Origin: Candidatus Endomicrobiellum dinenymphae
GTDB taxonomy: Bacteria > Elusimicrobiota > Endomicrobiia > Endomicrobiales > Endomicrobiaceae
Assembly: GCA_020328135.1 (NCBI GenBank)
Contig: JAIXNA010000048.1
Span: forward strand, 1 to 5,464
Direction of reading: 5' to 3'
Length of the DNA: 5,464 nt
Below the pieces are notes generated by a model. It did no database searches. It was not told where the DNA came from and saw nothing but the letters and a program-made list of their open reading frames with translations. How positions within the stretch are numbered: position 1 is the stretch's first letter; each line of letters opens with the position of its first letter. A program made the translations under genes and the position numbers. This document shows, piece after piece, positions 1-4,851 of the stretch.

Positions 1-277
1 CTTAACAATCCTGCCTTCTTTACCAATAATCTTGCCTCTGTCTCCATTGGCGACTTTTAATTCCAAAACCGTTGCTTTCTCTCCTGCAATTTCTCTAACT
101 TCTACCTGTTCTGGACTTATGAAAGAACTTGTGCTTTTGATTGCGAGGGCTTTAGTTGACAGTCCAGAACAGGTAGAAGTTAGAGAAATTGCAGGAGAGA
201 AAGCAACGGTTTTGGAATTAAAAGTCGCCAATGGAGACAGAGGCAAGATTATTGGTAAAGAAGGCAGGATTGTTAAG
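1..277. repeat. Perfect 117-bp inverted repeat (fold-back) around the khpA start
   Basis: Bases 1-117 are the exact reverse complement of 161-277, with a 43-base unique centre (118-160). The match stops at 117/161, where T118 and C160 do not pair, and the left arm is cut by the window edge. The right arm is real khpA coding sequence, including the codons for the KH GxxG loop. The left arm is therefore an antisense copy of khpA placed directly upstream of its own ATG, where the promoter, ribosome binding site or rpsP would be expected. A perfect match with no divergence suggests a recent or artificial event. The most likely cause is an inverted chimera from strand-displacement amplification or an assembly fold-back at a contig end. 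A genuine recent inverted duplication is possible but less likely. Confidence 0.93.
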
Positions 278-349
278 GCAATAAGAATTATTGTGAATTC
301 AGCTTCTGCAAAACTTAACAAAAGAGCAACTGTCGAAGTAGTTGAGTAA
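119..349 (+). CDS. khpA: KhpA, small KH-domain RNA-binding protein
   Basis: A 76-residue single KH-domain protein, the usual length of KhpA (YlqC family). These cytoplasmic proteins bind RNA, often pair with KhpB/Jag, and affect cell division and small-RNA function in Gram-positive bacteria. The hallmark GxxG loop is seen as GKIIGKEGR at residues 42-50, flanked by the expected beta-strand VLELKV (31-36) and helix. The frame stays open upstream to a possible start at 32. Those 29 extra codons come entirely from the inverted-repeat arm (1-117), so I chose ATG 119, which gives the canonical MKELVLLIARALVD start. No ribosome binding site can be judged because the native upstream sequence is missing. 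In many bacteria khpA follows rpsP and precedes rimM; here the PRC-barrel remnant of rimM starts 4 bases after its TAA. Confidence 0.93.
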   Translation: MKELVLLIARALVDSPEQVEVREIAGEKATVLELKVANGDRGKIIGKEGRIVKAIRIIVNSASAKLNKRATVEVVE

Positions 350-353
350 GGAA

Positions 354-665
354 ATGGATCTGAAAAATAACGATTTAAAGTGGAAGATTTCCGACATCTT
401 GGGTTTTGAGGTTTTTGATCAAAATGGAGTCCGTCTGGGGCTTCTCTCGGATGCTATATTAACTGGCAGCAACGACGTTTGGATTGTAAAATATTGCAAT
501 GAAGAAGTCTTGATTCCTGCATTAAAAAATGTAGTAAAAGAGGTAAATATTACAAGGAAGAAAATTTTTGTTGTTTTACCTAAAGAGCATGAAGACATTT
601 ATGGTCAAGTGAAATTGGCTGACGATTTCTTTGAATATAATGGTTATTGCGTGTATGAGGATTGA
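354..665 (+). CDS. rimM: RimM remnant: C-terminal PRC-barrel half only
   Basis: RimM is a 30S assembly factor of about 165-180 residues. Its N-terminal barrel binds uS19 and its C-terminal half is a PRC barrel. This ORF is only 103 residues from ATG 354 (107 from TTG 342, which overlaps khpA by 8). It aligns only with the C-terminal half: LKWKISDILGFEV matches the YYWKDLMGCQV boundary of E. coli RimM, followed by TGSNDVWIV, EVLIPAL and VVKEV. The N-terminal domain of roughly 80-90 residues is absent, and there is no room for it between the khpA stop (349) and this start. About 25 residues after the barrel are not typical of RimM, and the ORF overlaps trmD by 11 bases. AAGGA at 348-352 is too close to ATG 354 for a normal ribosome binding site, so any translation probably relies on coupling to khpA. 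It is either a pseudogene relic or a lineage-specific minimal form. Confidence 0.82.
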   Translation: MDLKNNDLKWKISDILGFEVFDQNGVRLGLLSDAILTGSNDVWIVKYCNEEVLIPALKNVVKEVNITRKKIFVVLPKEHEDIYGQVKLADDFFEYNGYCVYED

Positions 666-1374
666 CATTCTTACAATTTTCCCTGAAATGTTTAAAGGTC
701 CATTTACGGAAAGTTTAATAGGCAAAGCGACAAAAAAAGAATTTCTTAAAATTAATATCATTGATATAAGATTTTTCTCTGAAGACAAACATAAAAAAGT
801 TGATGATAAGCCCTTTGGCGGCGGCGTTGGAATGATTATGAAGCCCGAGCCGTTGTACAATGCTATAAAAAACGCGGGCGCCAAAAGGAAAAACAGCTCT
901 TATAAAAATCCATATTCAAAACCATATGTTATTTATATGTCGCCACAGGGTAAAACGCTAAACAATAAAATTGTAAAAAACCTTGCGGAGTTTAAATATT
1001 TAGTTCTTGTATGCGGGCATTATGAAGGTATTGATGAGCGTGTTATGAATTATGTTGATGAAGAGATATCGGTGGGTGATTATGTTCTTACCGGTGGAGA
1101 GATTCCCGCAATGATTTTAGTTGATAGTGTTGCAAGAATGCTTCCCGGAGTTGTCAAAGAGGAGGATTCTGTAAAAAACGATTCATTCTATAATGGGCTG
1201 TTAGATTATCCTCATTACACAAGACCTGCAGTATTTAAGGGTCATAAAGTTCCAAAGGTACTTTTGTCGGGGGATCATAAAAAAGTTGGCGAGTGGCGCG
1301 CAAAAGAGTCGTATAAAAGAACGAAGGAACGTCGCCCGGATTTACTGAAAGACAAAGTAGAAATTGAAAAATAA
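655..1374 (+). CDS. trmD: TrmD, tRNA (guanine-37-N1)-methyltransferase
   Basis: TrmD transfers a methyl group from S-adenosylmethionine to N1 of G37 in tRNAs that have G36, preventing +1 frameshifting. It is an essential cytoplasmic homodimer with a SPOUT trefoil knot. The 239-residue product has the whole signature set: MRIDILTIFPEMF at the start, FGGGVGMIMKPEP (54-66), YMSPQGK (94-100), CGHYEGIDERV (120-130), SVGDYVLTGGEIPA (139-152) and YPHYTRP (185-191). Arg129 and Asp142 correspond to the catalytic Arg and Asp of the family. A short Lys/Asn/Tyr-rich stretch at 76-91 comes just before the knot. An in-frame TTG lies at 631, but ATG 655 begins exactly at the family's MRID, so I chose it. 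There is no clear Shine-Dalgarno; the start lies inside the rimM ORF (11-base overlap), which suggests translational coupling and may be one reason the rimM remnant persists. Confidence 0.98.
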   Translation: MRIDILTIFPEMFKGPFTESLIGKATKKEFLKINIIDIRFFSEDKHKKVDDKPFGGGVGMIMKPEPLYNAIKNAGAKRKNSSYKNPYSKPYVIYMSPQGKTLNNKIVKNLAEFKYLVLVCGHYEGIDERVMNYVDEEISVGDYVLTGGEIPAMILVDSVARMLPGVVKEEDSVKNDSFYNGLLDYPHYTRPAVFKGHKVPKVLLSGDHKKVGEWRAKESYKRTKERRPDLLKDKVEIEK

Positions 1375-1376
1375 AA

Positions 1377-1400
1377 GGTAGTTGGGGTAGTTGGCTATAG
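1377..1400 (+). repeat. 9-bp tandem duplication running into a TAGTTGRCTATAG-like motif
   Basis: GGTAGTTGG occurs twice with no gap (1377-1385 and 1386-1394) directly after the trmD stop. The second unit continues into TAGTTGGCTATAG (1388-1400), which differs by one base from the motif at 2483-2495 and 4774-4786. The 77-base trmD-rplS spacer is otherwise unremarkable, and I see no terminator in it. Confidence 0.55.
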
Positions 1401-1436
1401 TATTTCTTACTAGTCCAAGTTGTTTTGTTGTTCATA

Positions 1437-1442
1437 AAGGAG
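1437..1442 (+). promoter_or_regulatory. rplS: Strong ribosome binding site fixing the rplS start
   Basis: AAGGAG lies 9 bases before ATG 1452. It is the best Shine-Dalgarno in the + strand operon. It rules out the in-frame TTG at 1425, which lies upstream of this site and would add nine residues unlike any L19 N-terminus. Confidence 0.85.
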
Positions 1443-1451
1443 AGTAGTAAA

Positions 1452-1844
1452 ATGTTATTACTAGAGCATGTTCAGTTGGCGCAGAAAAGGGATTTGGGAG
1501 TATCTTTCAAATCCGGTGATCAAATAAAAGTATATTTTAAAATAGTTGAAGGTGAAAACGAAAGAACACAGGTTTTTGAAGGCGTAGTTATACGTGTGAA
1601 AGGCAGCGGACTTTCAAAAACTTTCACAGTAAGAAAAATTTCTTTCGGAATAGGAGTTGAAAGGATTTTTCCTATTCATTCCCCTCGCATTGAAAAAATT
1701 GAAGTTGTGAGACGTGGAAAAGTGCGCAGGGCAAAATTGTATTATCTAAGAAATCTTTCAGGTAAGGCTGCAAGAATTTCTGAAGATTCTTCCAGAAGAT
1801 TTGCTAAGAAAGAATCCCCGGCGCAAGCTTCTGCTGCAAATTAA
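1452..1844 (+). CDS. rplS: Ribosomal protein bL19
   Basis: L19 (bL19) is a large-subunit protein at the 30S-50S interface, near bridges with 16S rRNA. The product is 130 residues, slightly longer than the usual 115-120. The family core is complete: [19 protein letters not shown] (22-40), [12 protein letters not shown] (42-53), [14 protein letters not shown] (58-71), [13 protein letters not shown] (73-85) and RRAKLYYLR (92-100). About 20 C-terminal residues after LSGKAARI are Ala/Ser/Lys-rich and poorly conserved; such tails are common in L19. The start is set by the AAGGAG 9 bases upstream. Its place after trmD is the classic order (rimM-trmD-rplS). The strong ribosome binding site compared with trmD fits the far higher output needed for a ribosomal protein from the same mRNA. 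Confidence 0.98.
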   Translation: MLLLEHVQLAQKRDLGVSFKSGDQIKVYFKIVEGENERTQVFEGVVIRVKGSGLSKTFTVRKISFGIGVERIFPIHSPRIEKIEVVRRGKVRRAKLYYLRNLSGKAARISEDSSRRFAKKESPAQASAAN

Positions 1845-1858
1845 GATTACACAAACGA

Positions 1859-2485
1859 ATGGTAACGTTCTCTTTTGATAGTAGCTTTTACGATAAAAGA
1901 TATGATGCCGTTGCAGGCATTGATGAAGCTGGGCGAGGTCCTTTGGCAGGGCCCGTGGTTGCAGCTGCAGTAATTCTTCCCAAAGGTATAATAATCCAAG
2001 ATTTAAACGATTCAAAACAGTTGTCGCCAAAGAAAAGGGAAAAGCTTTTTGAAATAATAAAAGAAAGAGCTTTGGCTTACGCTATTGAAGCTGTTGATAA
2101 TGAAACTGTAGATAGGGTCAATATTTTGCAGGCAACGTTCCTTGCAATGTCGCGGGCTGTGTTTAGATTACAAGTAAAGCCTGATTTTTGTTTAATAGAC
2201 GGCAATCGTAAAGTCTCGAACCTATCTATTAATCAAGAAACAATTATTAACGGCGATGCAAAAAGCGCGCTTATTGCGGCTGCTTCGATTCTTGCTAAGG
2301 TCGCTAGAGATAGAATGATGGCAGGGTATGCAAAGCAATACCCTATTTATGGATTTGAAACACACAAAGGCTATGGCACGAAAAAACATATAGAAGCCTT
2401 GGAAAAGTACGGTCCATGCCCGCTTCATAGATTAACCTTTGCCCCCATAAGCGATATCGTTTCTCAGATAAAACTTAACATTTAG
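1859..2485 (+). CDS. rnhB: RNase HII
   Basis: RNase HII cuts the RNA strand of RNA/DNA hybrids and starts the removal of single ribonucleotides misincorporated into DNA, using two metal ions. The 208-residue product matches the family length. The N-terminal signature GIDEAGRGPLAGPVV is at residues 20-34. The four catalytic acids are all present: Asp22, Glu23, Asp114 (CLIDGN) and Asp133 (NGDAKS), matching E. coli D16, E17, D108 and D126. LNDSKQLSPKKRE (49-61), AAASILAKVARD (140-151) and YGFETHKGYGTKKH (164-177) are also typical. The start is 14 bases after the rplS stop and has no recognisable Shine-Dalgarno, so translation is probably coupled to rplS. The stop codon TAG (2483-2485) forms the first bases of an intergenic repeat motif. 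Confidence 0.97.
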   Translation: MVTFSFDSSFYDKRYDAVAGIDEAGRGPLAGPVVAAAVILPKGIIIQDLNDSKQLSPKKREKLFEIIKERALAYAIEAVDNETVDRVNILQATFLAMSRAVFRLQVKPDFCLIDGNRKVSNLSINQETIINGDAKSALIAAASILAKVARDRMMAGYAKQYPIYGFETHKGYGTKKHIEALEKYGPCPLHRLTFAPISDIVSQIKLNI

Positions 2486-2548
2486 TTGACTATAGCTTGC
2501 CGCGATTTGCAAACGTCGTAAGTCCCGCGGCGGCGACGCGTCGGTAAG
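2482..2548 (+). repeat. GC-rich intergenic hairpin element, copy A
   Basis: Most of the 109-base rnhB-yraN spacer stands out from the AT-rich surroundings. It opens with TTAGTTGACTATAG (2482-2495), then GCAAACG, then CGTCG (2514-2518), which can pair with CGACG (2534-2538). It also holds two perfect palindromes, CCGCGG (2525-2530) and CGACGCGTCG (2534-2543). CGTCGTAAGTC is loosely repeated as CGTCGGTAAGAC (2514-2524 and 2539-2550), and GCGATTTG occurs at 2502-2509 and 2569-2576. It aligns by eye with 4174-4244. No T-run follows the hairpins, so it is not an ordinary rho-independent terminator. No ORF fits. Confidence 0.5.
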
Positions 2549-2585
2549 ACTTAACAGAGCAACTTAAAGCGATTTGGCTATACGC

Positions 2586-2590
2586 AAGGA
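2586..2590 (+). promoter_or_regulatory. yraN: Ribosome binding site deciding the yraN start
   Basis: AAGGA lies 4 bases before ATG 2595. The spacing is a little short but workable. It favours ATG 2595 over the TTG at 2574, which has no comparable site and would start inside the spacer element. Confidence 0.55.
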
Positions 2591-2594
2591 TTTT

Positions 2595-2960
2595 ATGAAA
2601 ACAACCAAAGATATTGGTTTCGGGAAAGAAAAAGAAGTTGTTGAGCATTTAAAAAAGTTAAAATATGAAATTATTGAAACAAATTTCAGTACAAAATTTG
2701 GCGAGATAGACATAATAGCAAAGCATAAAGACGCTATAGTTTTTATTGAAGTTAAATACAGAAAATCTTTATATAGCGGCGTTCCTCAAGAAGCAGTAAC
2801 ATTTAAAAAACAACAAAAAATTATTAAGTCAGCAATAACGTACGTCAAACAGAATAATATCAAAAATGATATTCGTTTTGATGTTGCTGCCGCAGATGAT
2901 AACAAAATAGAAATTATAGAATCAGCTTTTACCTCTTCCGATCGTTTATACTACTTTTAA
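2595..2960 (+). CDS. yraN: YraN/UPF0102 family nuclease-fold protein
   Basis: A 121-residue member of the YraN (UPF0102) family, which has a PD-(D/E)XK nuclease fold related to Holliday-junction resolvases. The cellular role is not firmly established. The active-site pattern is clear: FGEIDIIAK (residues 35-43, Glu37 and Asp39) and VFIEVKYRK (49-57, Glu52-x-Lys54), with the family features GFGKEKEVVEHLKK near the start, GVPQEAV (62-68) and RFDVAA (94-99). The length is normal. It follows rnhB, a very common arrangement, and may share its transcript; the 109-base spacer with a hairpin element could reduce read-through. The alternative TTG start at 2574 would add seven residues. Its TAA overlaps the end of ccdA on the other strand by 4 bases, so no dedicated terminator fits between them. 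Confidence 0.93.
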   Translation: MKTTKDIGFGKEKEVVEHLKKLKYEIIETNFSTKFGEIDIIAKHKDAIVFIEVKYRKSLYSGVPQEAVTFKKQQKIIKSAITYVKQNNIKNDIRFDVAAADDNKIEIIESAFTSSDRLYYF

Positions 2961-3673
2961 ATAATAGAAAGTACAAACGATGTGATTTTAGAAAACCCGT
3001 TTGCGATGAGTAATATACCAGTAAAAATCAACAATATTCCTGATGCGATTTCTATTGTTTTATAATGTTTTTTTATAACATTAAAGGCGCTTAAAAATTT
3101 ATTTACAAAAAGAGCGGCGAGCATAAACGGAATGCCAAAACCCAAAGAATAAAATACCAACAACCAAAACCCGTTTAAAATTGTTTCTTGAGTTGAAGCA
3201 ACAATTAAAATTGATGCCAAAACCGGACCAATACACGGCGTCCAACCTAAAGCGAATGTCGCGCCTGTAAAAAATATGCCTATATTTGTTAGCGCTGAGG
3301 GCGGGCTTTTGCCTGCATAAGAAAAATGTCTATACAGAAGATTGATTTTTAATACTGCGCACATATGTAGCCCAAACAATACAATGATACAACCGCCGAT
3401 GTATCTCAATATTGCGTTATATTTGCAAAGCAAACTTCCAAACTGACTCACAGACATTCCAAGTCCAATAAAAACAAGAGAAAAACCCAAAATAAAAAAC
3501 AAAGTTTTTATAAATATATGTTTCAATGATTTGTTTGACGTCTTTAAATCGTTAACTGACGCGCCGGTTATAAGAGAAATAAAAGATGGTATTAAAGGCA
3601 AAACGCAGGGACTTACAAAACTTGCAAGTCCGGCAACTAAACTTATAAAAACAGTGACATTATTGGTAGTCAT
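2957..3673 (-). CDS. ccdA: CcdA-type thiol-disulfide transmembrane transporter
   Basis: CcdA (DsbD central-domain family) carries reducing equivalents from cytoplasmic thioredoxin across the inner membrane to periplasmic thioredoxin-like proteins. The product is 238 residues with six hydrophobic segments, roughly at 8-38, 55-77, 87-108, 130-160, 166-190 and 207-226, as in the family. The two functional cysteines lie in the expected Pro-rich motifs: SPCVLPLIPS (Cys23) and GWTPCIGPVLASIL (Cys147). There are no fused periplasmic domains, so it is the short CcdA form rather than full DsbD. Its ATG overlaps the tlpA stop (ATGA, 3670-3673), which shows tight coupling to its likely redox partner. 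Its stop overlaps yraN by 4 bases. Whether the pair serves cytochrome c maturation or another thiol pathway cannot be told, since no cytochrome genes are in view. Confidence 0.93.
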   Translation of the reverse strand: MTTNNVTVFISLVAGLASFVSPCVLPLIPSFISLITGASVNDLKTSNKSLKHIFIKTLFFILGFSLVFIGLGMSVSQFGSLLCKYNAILRYIGGCIIVLFGLHMCAVLKINLLYRHFSYAGKSPPSALTNIGIFFTGATFALGWTPCIGPVLASILIVASTQETILNGFWLLVFYSLGFGIPFMLAALFVNKFLSAFNVIKKHYKTIEIASGILLIFTGILLIANGFSKITSFVLSII

Positions 3674-4149
3674 TTTATTAATTTATCTATCGCGTTGTTC
3701 CATTCTTTTTCAAGACCAGGCGAATAACCCGCATAACGCGCTATTATTTCGCCGTTTGTATCTATTATAAAAAACAATGGAAAAGCATTTACTCTATAAT
3801 CTTTGCATATTTGATCGTTGCCAAATAAGACGTTATAATTAATCCCATTATTTTTTACAAACTGTTCCACTGCCGATTGTTTTTCGTTGACATTAATGCC
3901 CAATATAACCACGTTAGGATTTGTTGCTTTAGTTTTGTACAACTCCTTTACGGCAGGAATCGCGGCTCTACAAGGCGGACACCAAGTCGTCCAAAAATCT
4001 AAAAAAATTATTTTGCCTTTATAAGCAGACAAATTAAAAACGATTCCATTTATATCTTTGAGTGAAAAATCTGGCGCTTTTTCTGCAAACATAGCGCCCG
4101 CCATGAAACAAACCACAAAAACGACCGAGTATATTTTTTCTAAAAACAT
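3670..4149 (-). CDS. tlpA: TlpA/ResA-like periplasmic thioredoxin
   Basis: A 159-residue thioredoxin-fold protein of the TlpA/ResA group, which reduces disulfides in exported proteins. Residues 1-22 form a signal or anchor segment (MFLEKIYSVV followed by FVVCFMAGAMFA). The cleavage site is not a strong AxA and there is no good lipobox, so it could be secreted or membrane-anchored. APDFSLKDING (25-35) is the usual start of the AhpC/TSA-thioredoxin domain. The active site is WTTWCPPCR (53-61, Cys57 and Cys60), and the cis-proline is in NAFPLFFIID (Pro124). A third cysteine at 115 (QICKDY) lies outside the active site. ATG 4149 has AAGGA 9 bases upstream; the TTG at 4155 would be only 3 bases from it, so ATG is preferred. 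Downstream ccdA is coupled and probably keeps the CPPC site reduced. The name tlpA denotes the family, not a proven orthologue. Confidence 0.92.
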   Translation of the reverse strand: MFLEKIYSVVFVVCFMAGAMFAEKAPDFSLKDINGIVFNLSAYKGKIIFLDFWTTWCPPCRAAIPAVKELYKTKATNPNVVILGINVNEKQSAVEQFVKNNGINYNVLFGNDQICKDYRVNAFPLFFIIDTNGEIIARYAGYSPGLEKEWNNAIDKLIK

Positions 4150-4158
4150 TATCAATAA

Positions 4159-4163
4159 TCCTT
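4159..4163 (-). promoter_or_regulatory. tlpA: Ribosome binding site deciding the tlpA start
   Basis: On the - strand AAGGA precedes ATG 4149 by 9 bases. The competing TTG at 4155 is only 3 bases away, too close for initiation. Confidence 0.75.
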
Positions 4164-4170
4164 ATTGCGA

Positions 4171-4244
4171 AGTTAGCTGACTACGCCATTTATAGCATAT
4201 TCGTAAACGTTTGTCGCAGTTAAAATCACATAAAAGGCGACAAA
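4171..4244. repeat. Intergenic hairpin element, copy B (diverged)
   Basis: The + strand begins AGTTAGCTGACTACG, close to AGTTAGTTGACTATAG at 4771-4786. It then has TAAACG followed by TTTGTCGC (4210-4217), which pairs perfectly with GCGACAAA (4237-4244) across a 19-base loop. Copy A at 2482-2548 has the same order: the motif, AAACG, then a TCG/CGA stem arm and GGCGAC. Similarity is partial and was judged by eye. AAACGTTT (4205-4212) is an 8-bp palindrome inside it. Confidence 0.42.
4189..4217 (-). promoter_or_regulatory. Candidate sigma70 promoter for tlpA-ccdA
   Basis: On the - strand GCGACA (4217-4212; 4 of 6 to TTGACA) is followed after exactly 17 bases by TATAAA (4194-4189), with an extended-10 TG (TGCTATAAA). 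Transcription would start near 4182 and give a leader of roughly 30 bases before tlpA. The -35 box lies in one arm of the TTTGTCGC/GCGACAAA inverted repeat, so a protein binding that dyad could control the promoter; that is inference. The match is good, but AT-rich spacers give chance hits. Confidence 0.5.
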
Positions 4245-4260
4245 AGAAGGAAAGAAAAAA

Positions 4261-4310
4261 CGACGAAGCAGTCCAGAAGTTTGCCATTCGTCCGCCGCTA
4301 GAGCGGTCAT
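4261..4310. repeat. Decayed relic of a widespread dispersed palindromic repeat
   Basis: CGACGAAGCAGTCCAG (4261-4276) closely resembles, from memory, the core CGACGAAGCAATCCAG of short palindromic repeats scattered through many bacterial genomes. It is followed by TTTGCCA and by CCGCT-AG-AGCGG (4295-4306) and GTCAT, which resemble the second, hairpin half of such elements (TTGCCACGCCGCTTCGCGGC...ATGAC). Read on the - strand it encodes SGLLRR, a peptide typical of chance translations of these repeats. The ends are degenerate, so it looks old. Confidence 0.45.
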
Positions 4311-4595
4311 AACTACTACTTCATTACGTTCTTCTTCATTTAGTCTTTGATATTTCTTAATCTTTTTATTTTACTAATTCTATCCCTGCCATATATCAAC
4401 ATTATCCTCTTTGCTAACAAAAAATAACTGCCATTACTTAACTTTCTCCTTGTTTATAGTTTATAAAACACAACTACAACTACAAGGATTAACATCTTAT
4501 TTCTTTCTTACTTGTTTGCGCAAACTTCTGTAAGCGTTGTGTTGGCGACTTGAACTTGGGAAGCGCGAAGAAAAAATACTATTTCCAGATTAAAA
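4311..4595. other. AT-rich spacer with no recognisable gene
   Basis: Nothing coding is supported on either strand; every frame is broken by stops. It contains a tandem CAACTA run (4471-4485), a perfect 12-bp palindrome GTTTGCGCAAAC (4514-4525) and a less AT-rich patch at 4514-4570 with no tRNA-like fold. It could be the residue of a lost gene. Confidence 0.6.
4514..4525. promoter_or_regulatory. 12-bp perfect palindrome, possible operator
   Basis: GTTTGCGCAAAC reads the same on both strands. It is the longest perfect palindrome I noticed in this spacer and lies about 70 bases upstream of the TGCTATAAT promoter-like site. It has the size of a dimeric regulator site, but no regulator is identified. 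Confidence 0.25.
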
Positions 4596-4604
4596 TGCTA
4601 TAAT
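4596..4604 (+). promoter_or_regulatory. Extended -10 promoter-like site upstream of tmk
   Basis: TGCTATAAT is a perfect extended -10 element. No good -35 hexamer is found 16-18 bases upstream (ATACTA at 17), but extended -10 promoters can work without one. Transcription would begin near 4611 and give a leader of about 240-350 bases before tmk, depending on which start is used. It is the best + strand promoter candidate for tmk. Confidence 0.45.
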
Positions 4605-4851
4605 ACATAGTAGGGGTTCCGGTTGACAAATCAAGAATCGGCAAAAATGCCAAGTACTCTCTGTTGTATAAAATATGTACAAAAACTGGAAAAGCGATTT
4701 AGGTTTATATATTTGGTTTGCGAATTTGTAAAAAAGCTTAAAAAAGCCCCCTTAAAAAAGATCCTAATAAAGTTAGTTGACTATAGAAGTAATCAAAACC
4801 ATGAAATAATTATGCCGTTATACGAACCGTTTTAAAGGACGCAAGCGCGCT
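4605..4851 (+). other. Possible tmk leader without a supported gene
   Basis: A 70-codon frame exists (TTG 4623 to 4835), but its start is not supported by a ribosome binding site, it is Lys-rich and it matches no family I know, so it is not called. The stretch also holds GGCA-AAAA-TGCC (4640-4651), two copies of CTTAAAAAAG (4737-4746 and 4751-4760) split by CCCC, and a motif copy at 4773-4786. Near its right end, frame 2 reads NYAVIRTVLKDASAL (from 4808) before a stop, and may be part of a broken gene. Confidence 0.4.
4773..4786 (+). repeat. Third exact copy region of the TTAGTTGACTATAG motif
   Basis: These 14 bases are identical to 2482-2495. The identity does not continue into copy A's hairpin, so this is a short or truncated copy. 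The end, CTATAG, is itself palindromic and is shared with the 1388-1400 copy. Confidence 0.5.

Larger units (their letters stand above)
4173..4310 (-). other. Doubtful 45-codon ORF overlapping the repeats
   Basis: From ATG 4310 an ORF of 45 residues runs to TAA at 4173, 23 bases before the tlpA ATG. The frame is open for about 20 further codons upstream without a start codon. It has a hydrophobic stretch (FFFPSFVAFYVILTA) and looks protein-like. However, it lies wholly over the repeat relic and the hairpin element, contains the candidate tlpA promoter, has no ribosome binding site, and includes the repeat-derived SGLLRR. I think it is a by-product of the repeats or a gene remnant, not a working gene. 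Confidence 0.2.

Noticed and set aside
32..118. N-terminal extension of khpA starting at an upstream ATG
   Set aside because: All 29 codons are antisense to khpA's own coding region through the inverted repeat, and they lengthen a protein that already has its normal 76 residues from 119.
631..654. Longer TrmD start (TTG 631)
   Set aside because: It adds eight residues absent from the family; ATG 655 begins exactly at the conserved MRIDILTIFPEMF.
576..884. - strand ORF over rimM/trmD, and similar ones at 1235-1435, 1758-2030 and 2222-2428
   Set aside because: They mirror conserved genes on the opposite strand and show no family motifs or ribosome binding sites.
2496..2550. Rho-independent terminator after rnhB
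   Set aside because: Hairpins are present but no T-run follows on either strand.
3531..3770. + strand ORF across the tlpA-ccdA junction
   Set aside because: It is antisense to two well-supported genes with catalytic motifs and has no features of its own.
4255..4320. CRISPR repeat
   Set aside because: It is a single copy with no regularly spaced repeats and no cas genes.
4623..4628. TTGACA as a -35 box
   Set aside because: No acceptable -10 hexamer lies 16-18 bases downstream (ATGCCA at 17).
4526..4640. tRNA or other known RNA gene in the less AT-rich patch
   Set aside because: I could not form acceptor, anticodon and T arms, and GGTTCCGGTTGAC lacks the T-loop pattern.
4623..4835. 70-codon ORF on the + strand
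   Set aside because: It starts at a TTG that overlaps a TTGACA string, has no ribosome binding site, is Lys-rich, has no recognisable motif, and crosses the repeated CTTAAAAAAG units and the motif copy at 4773.
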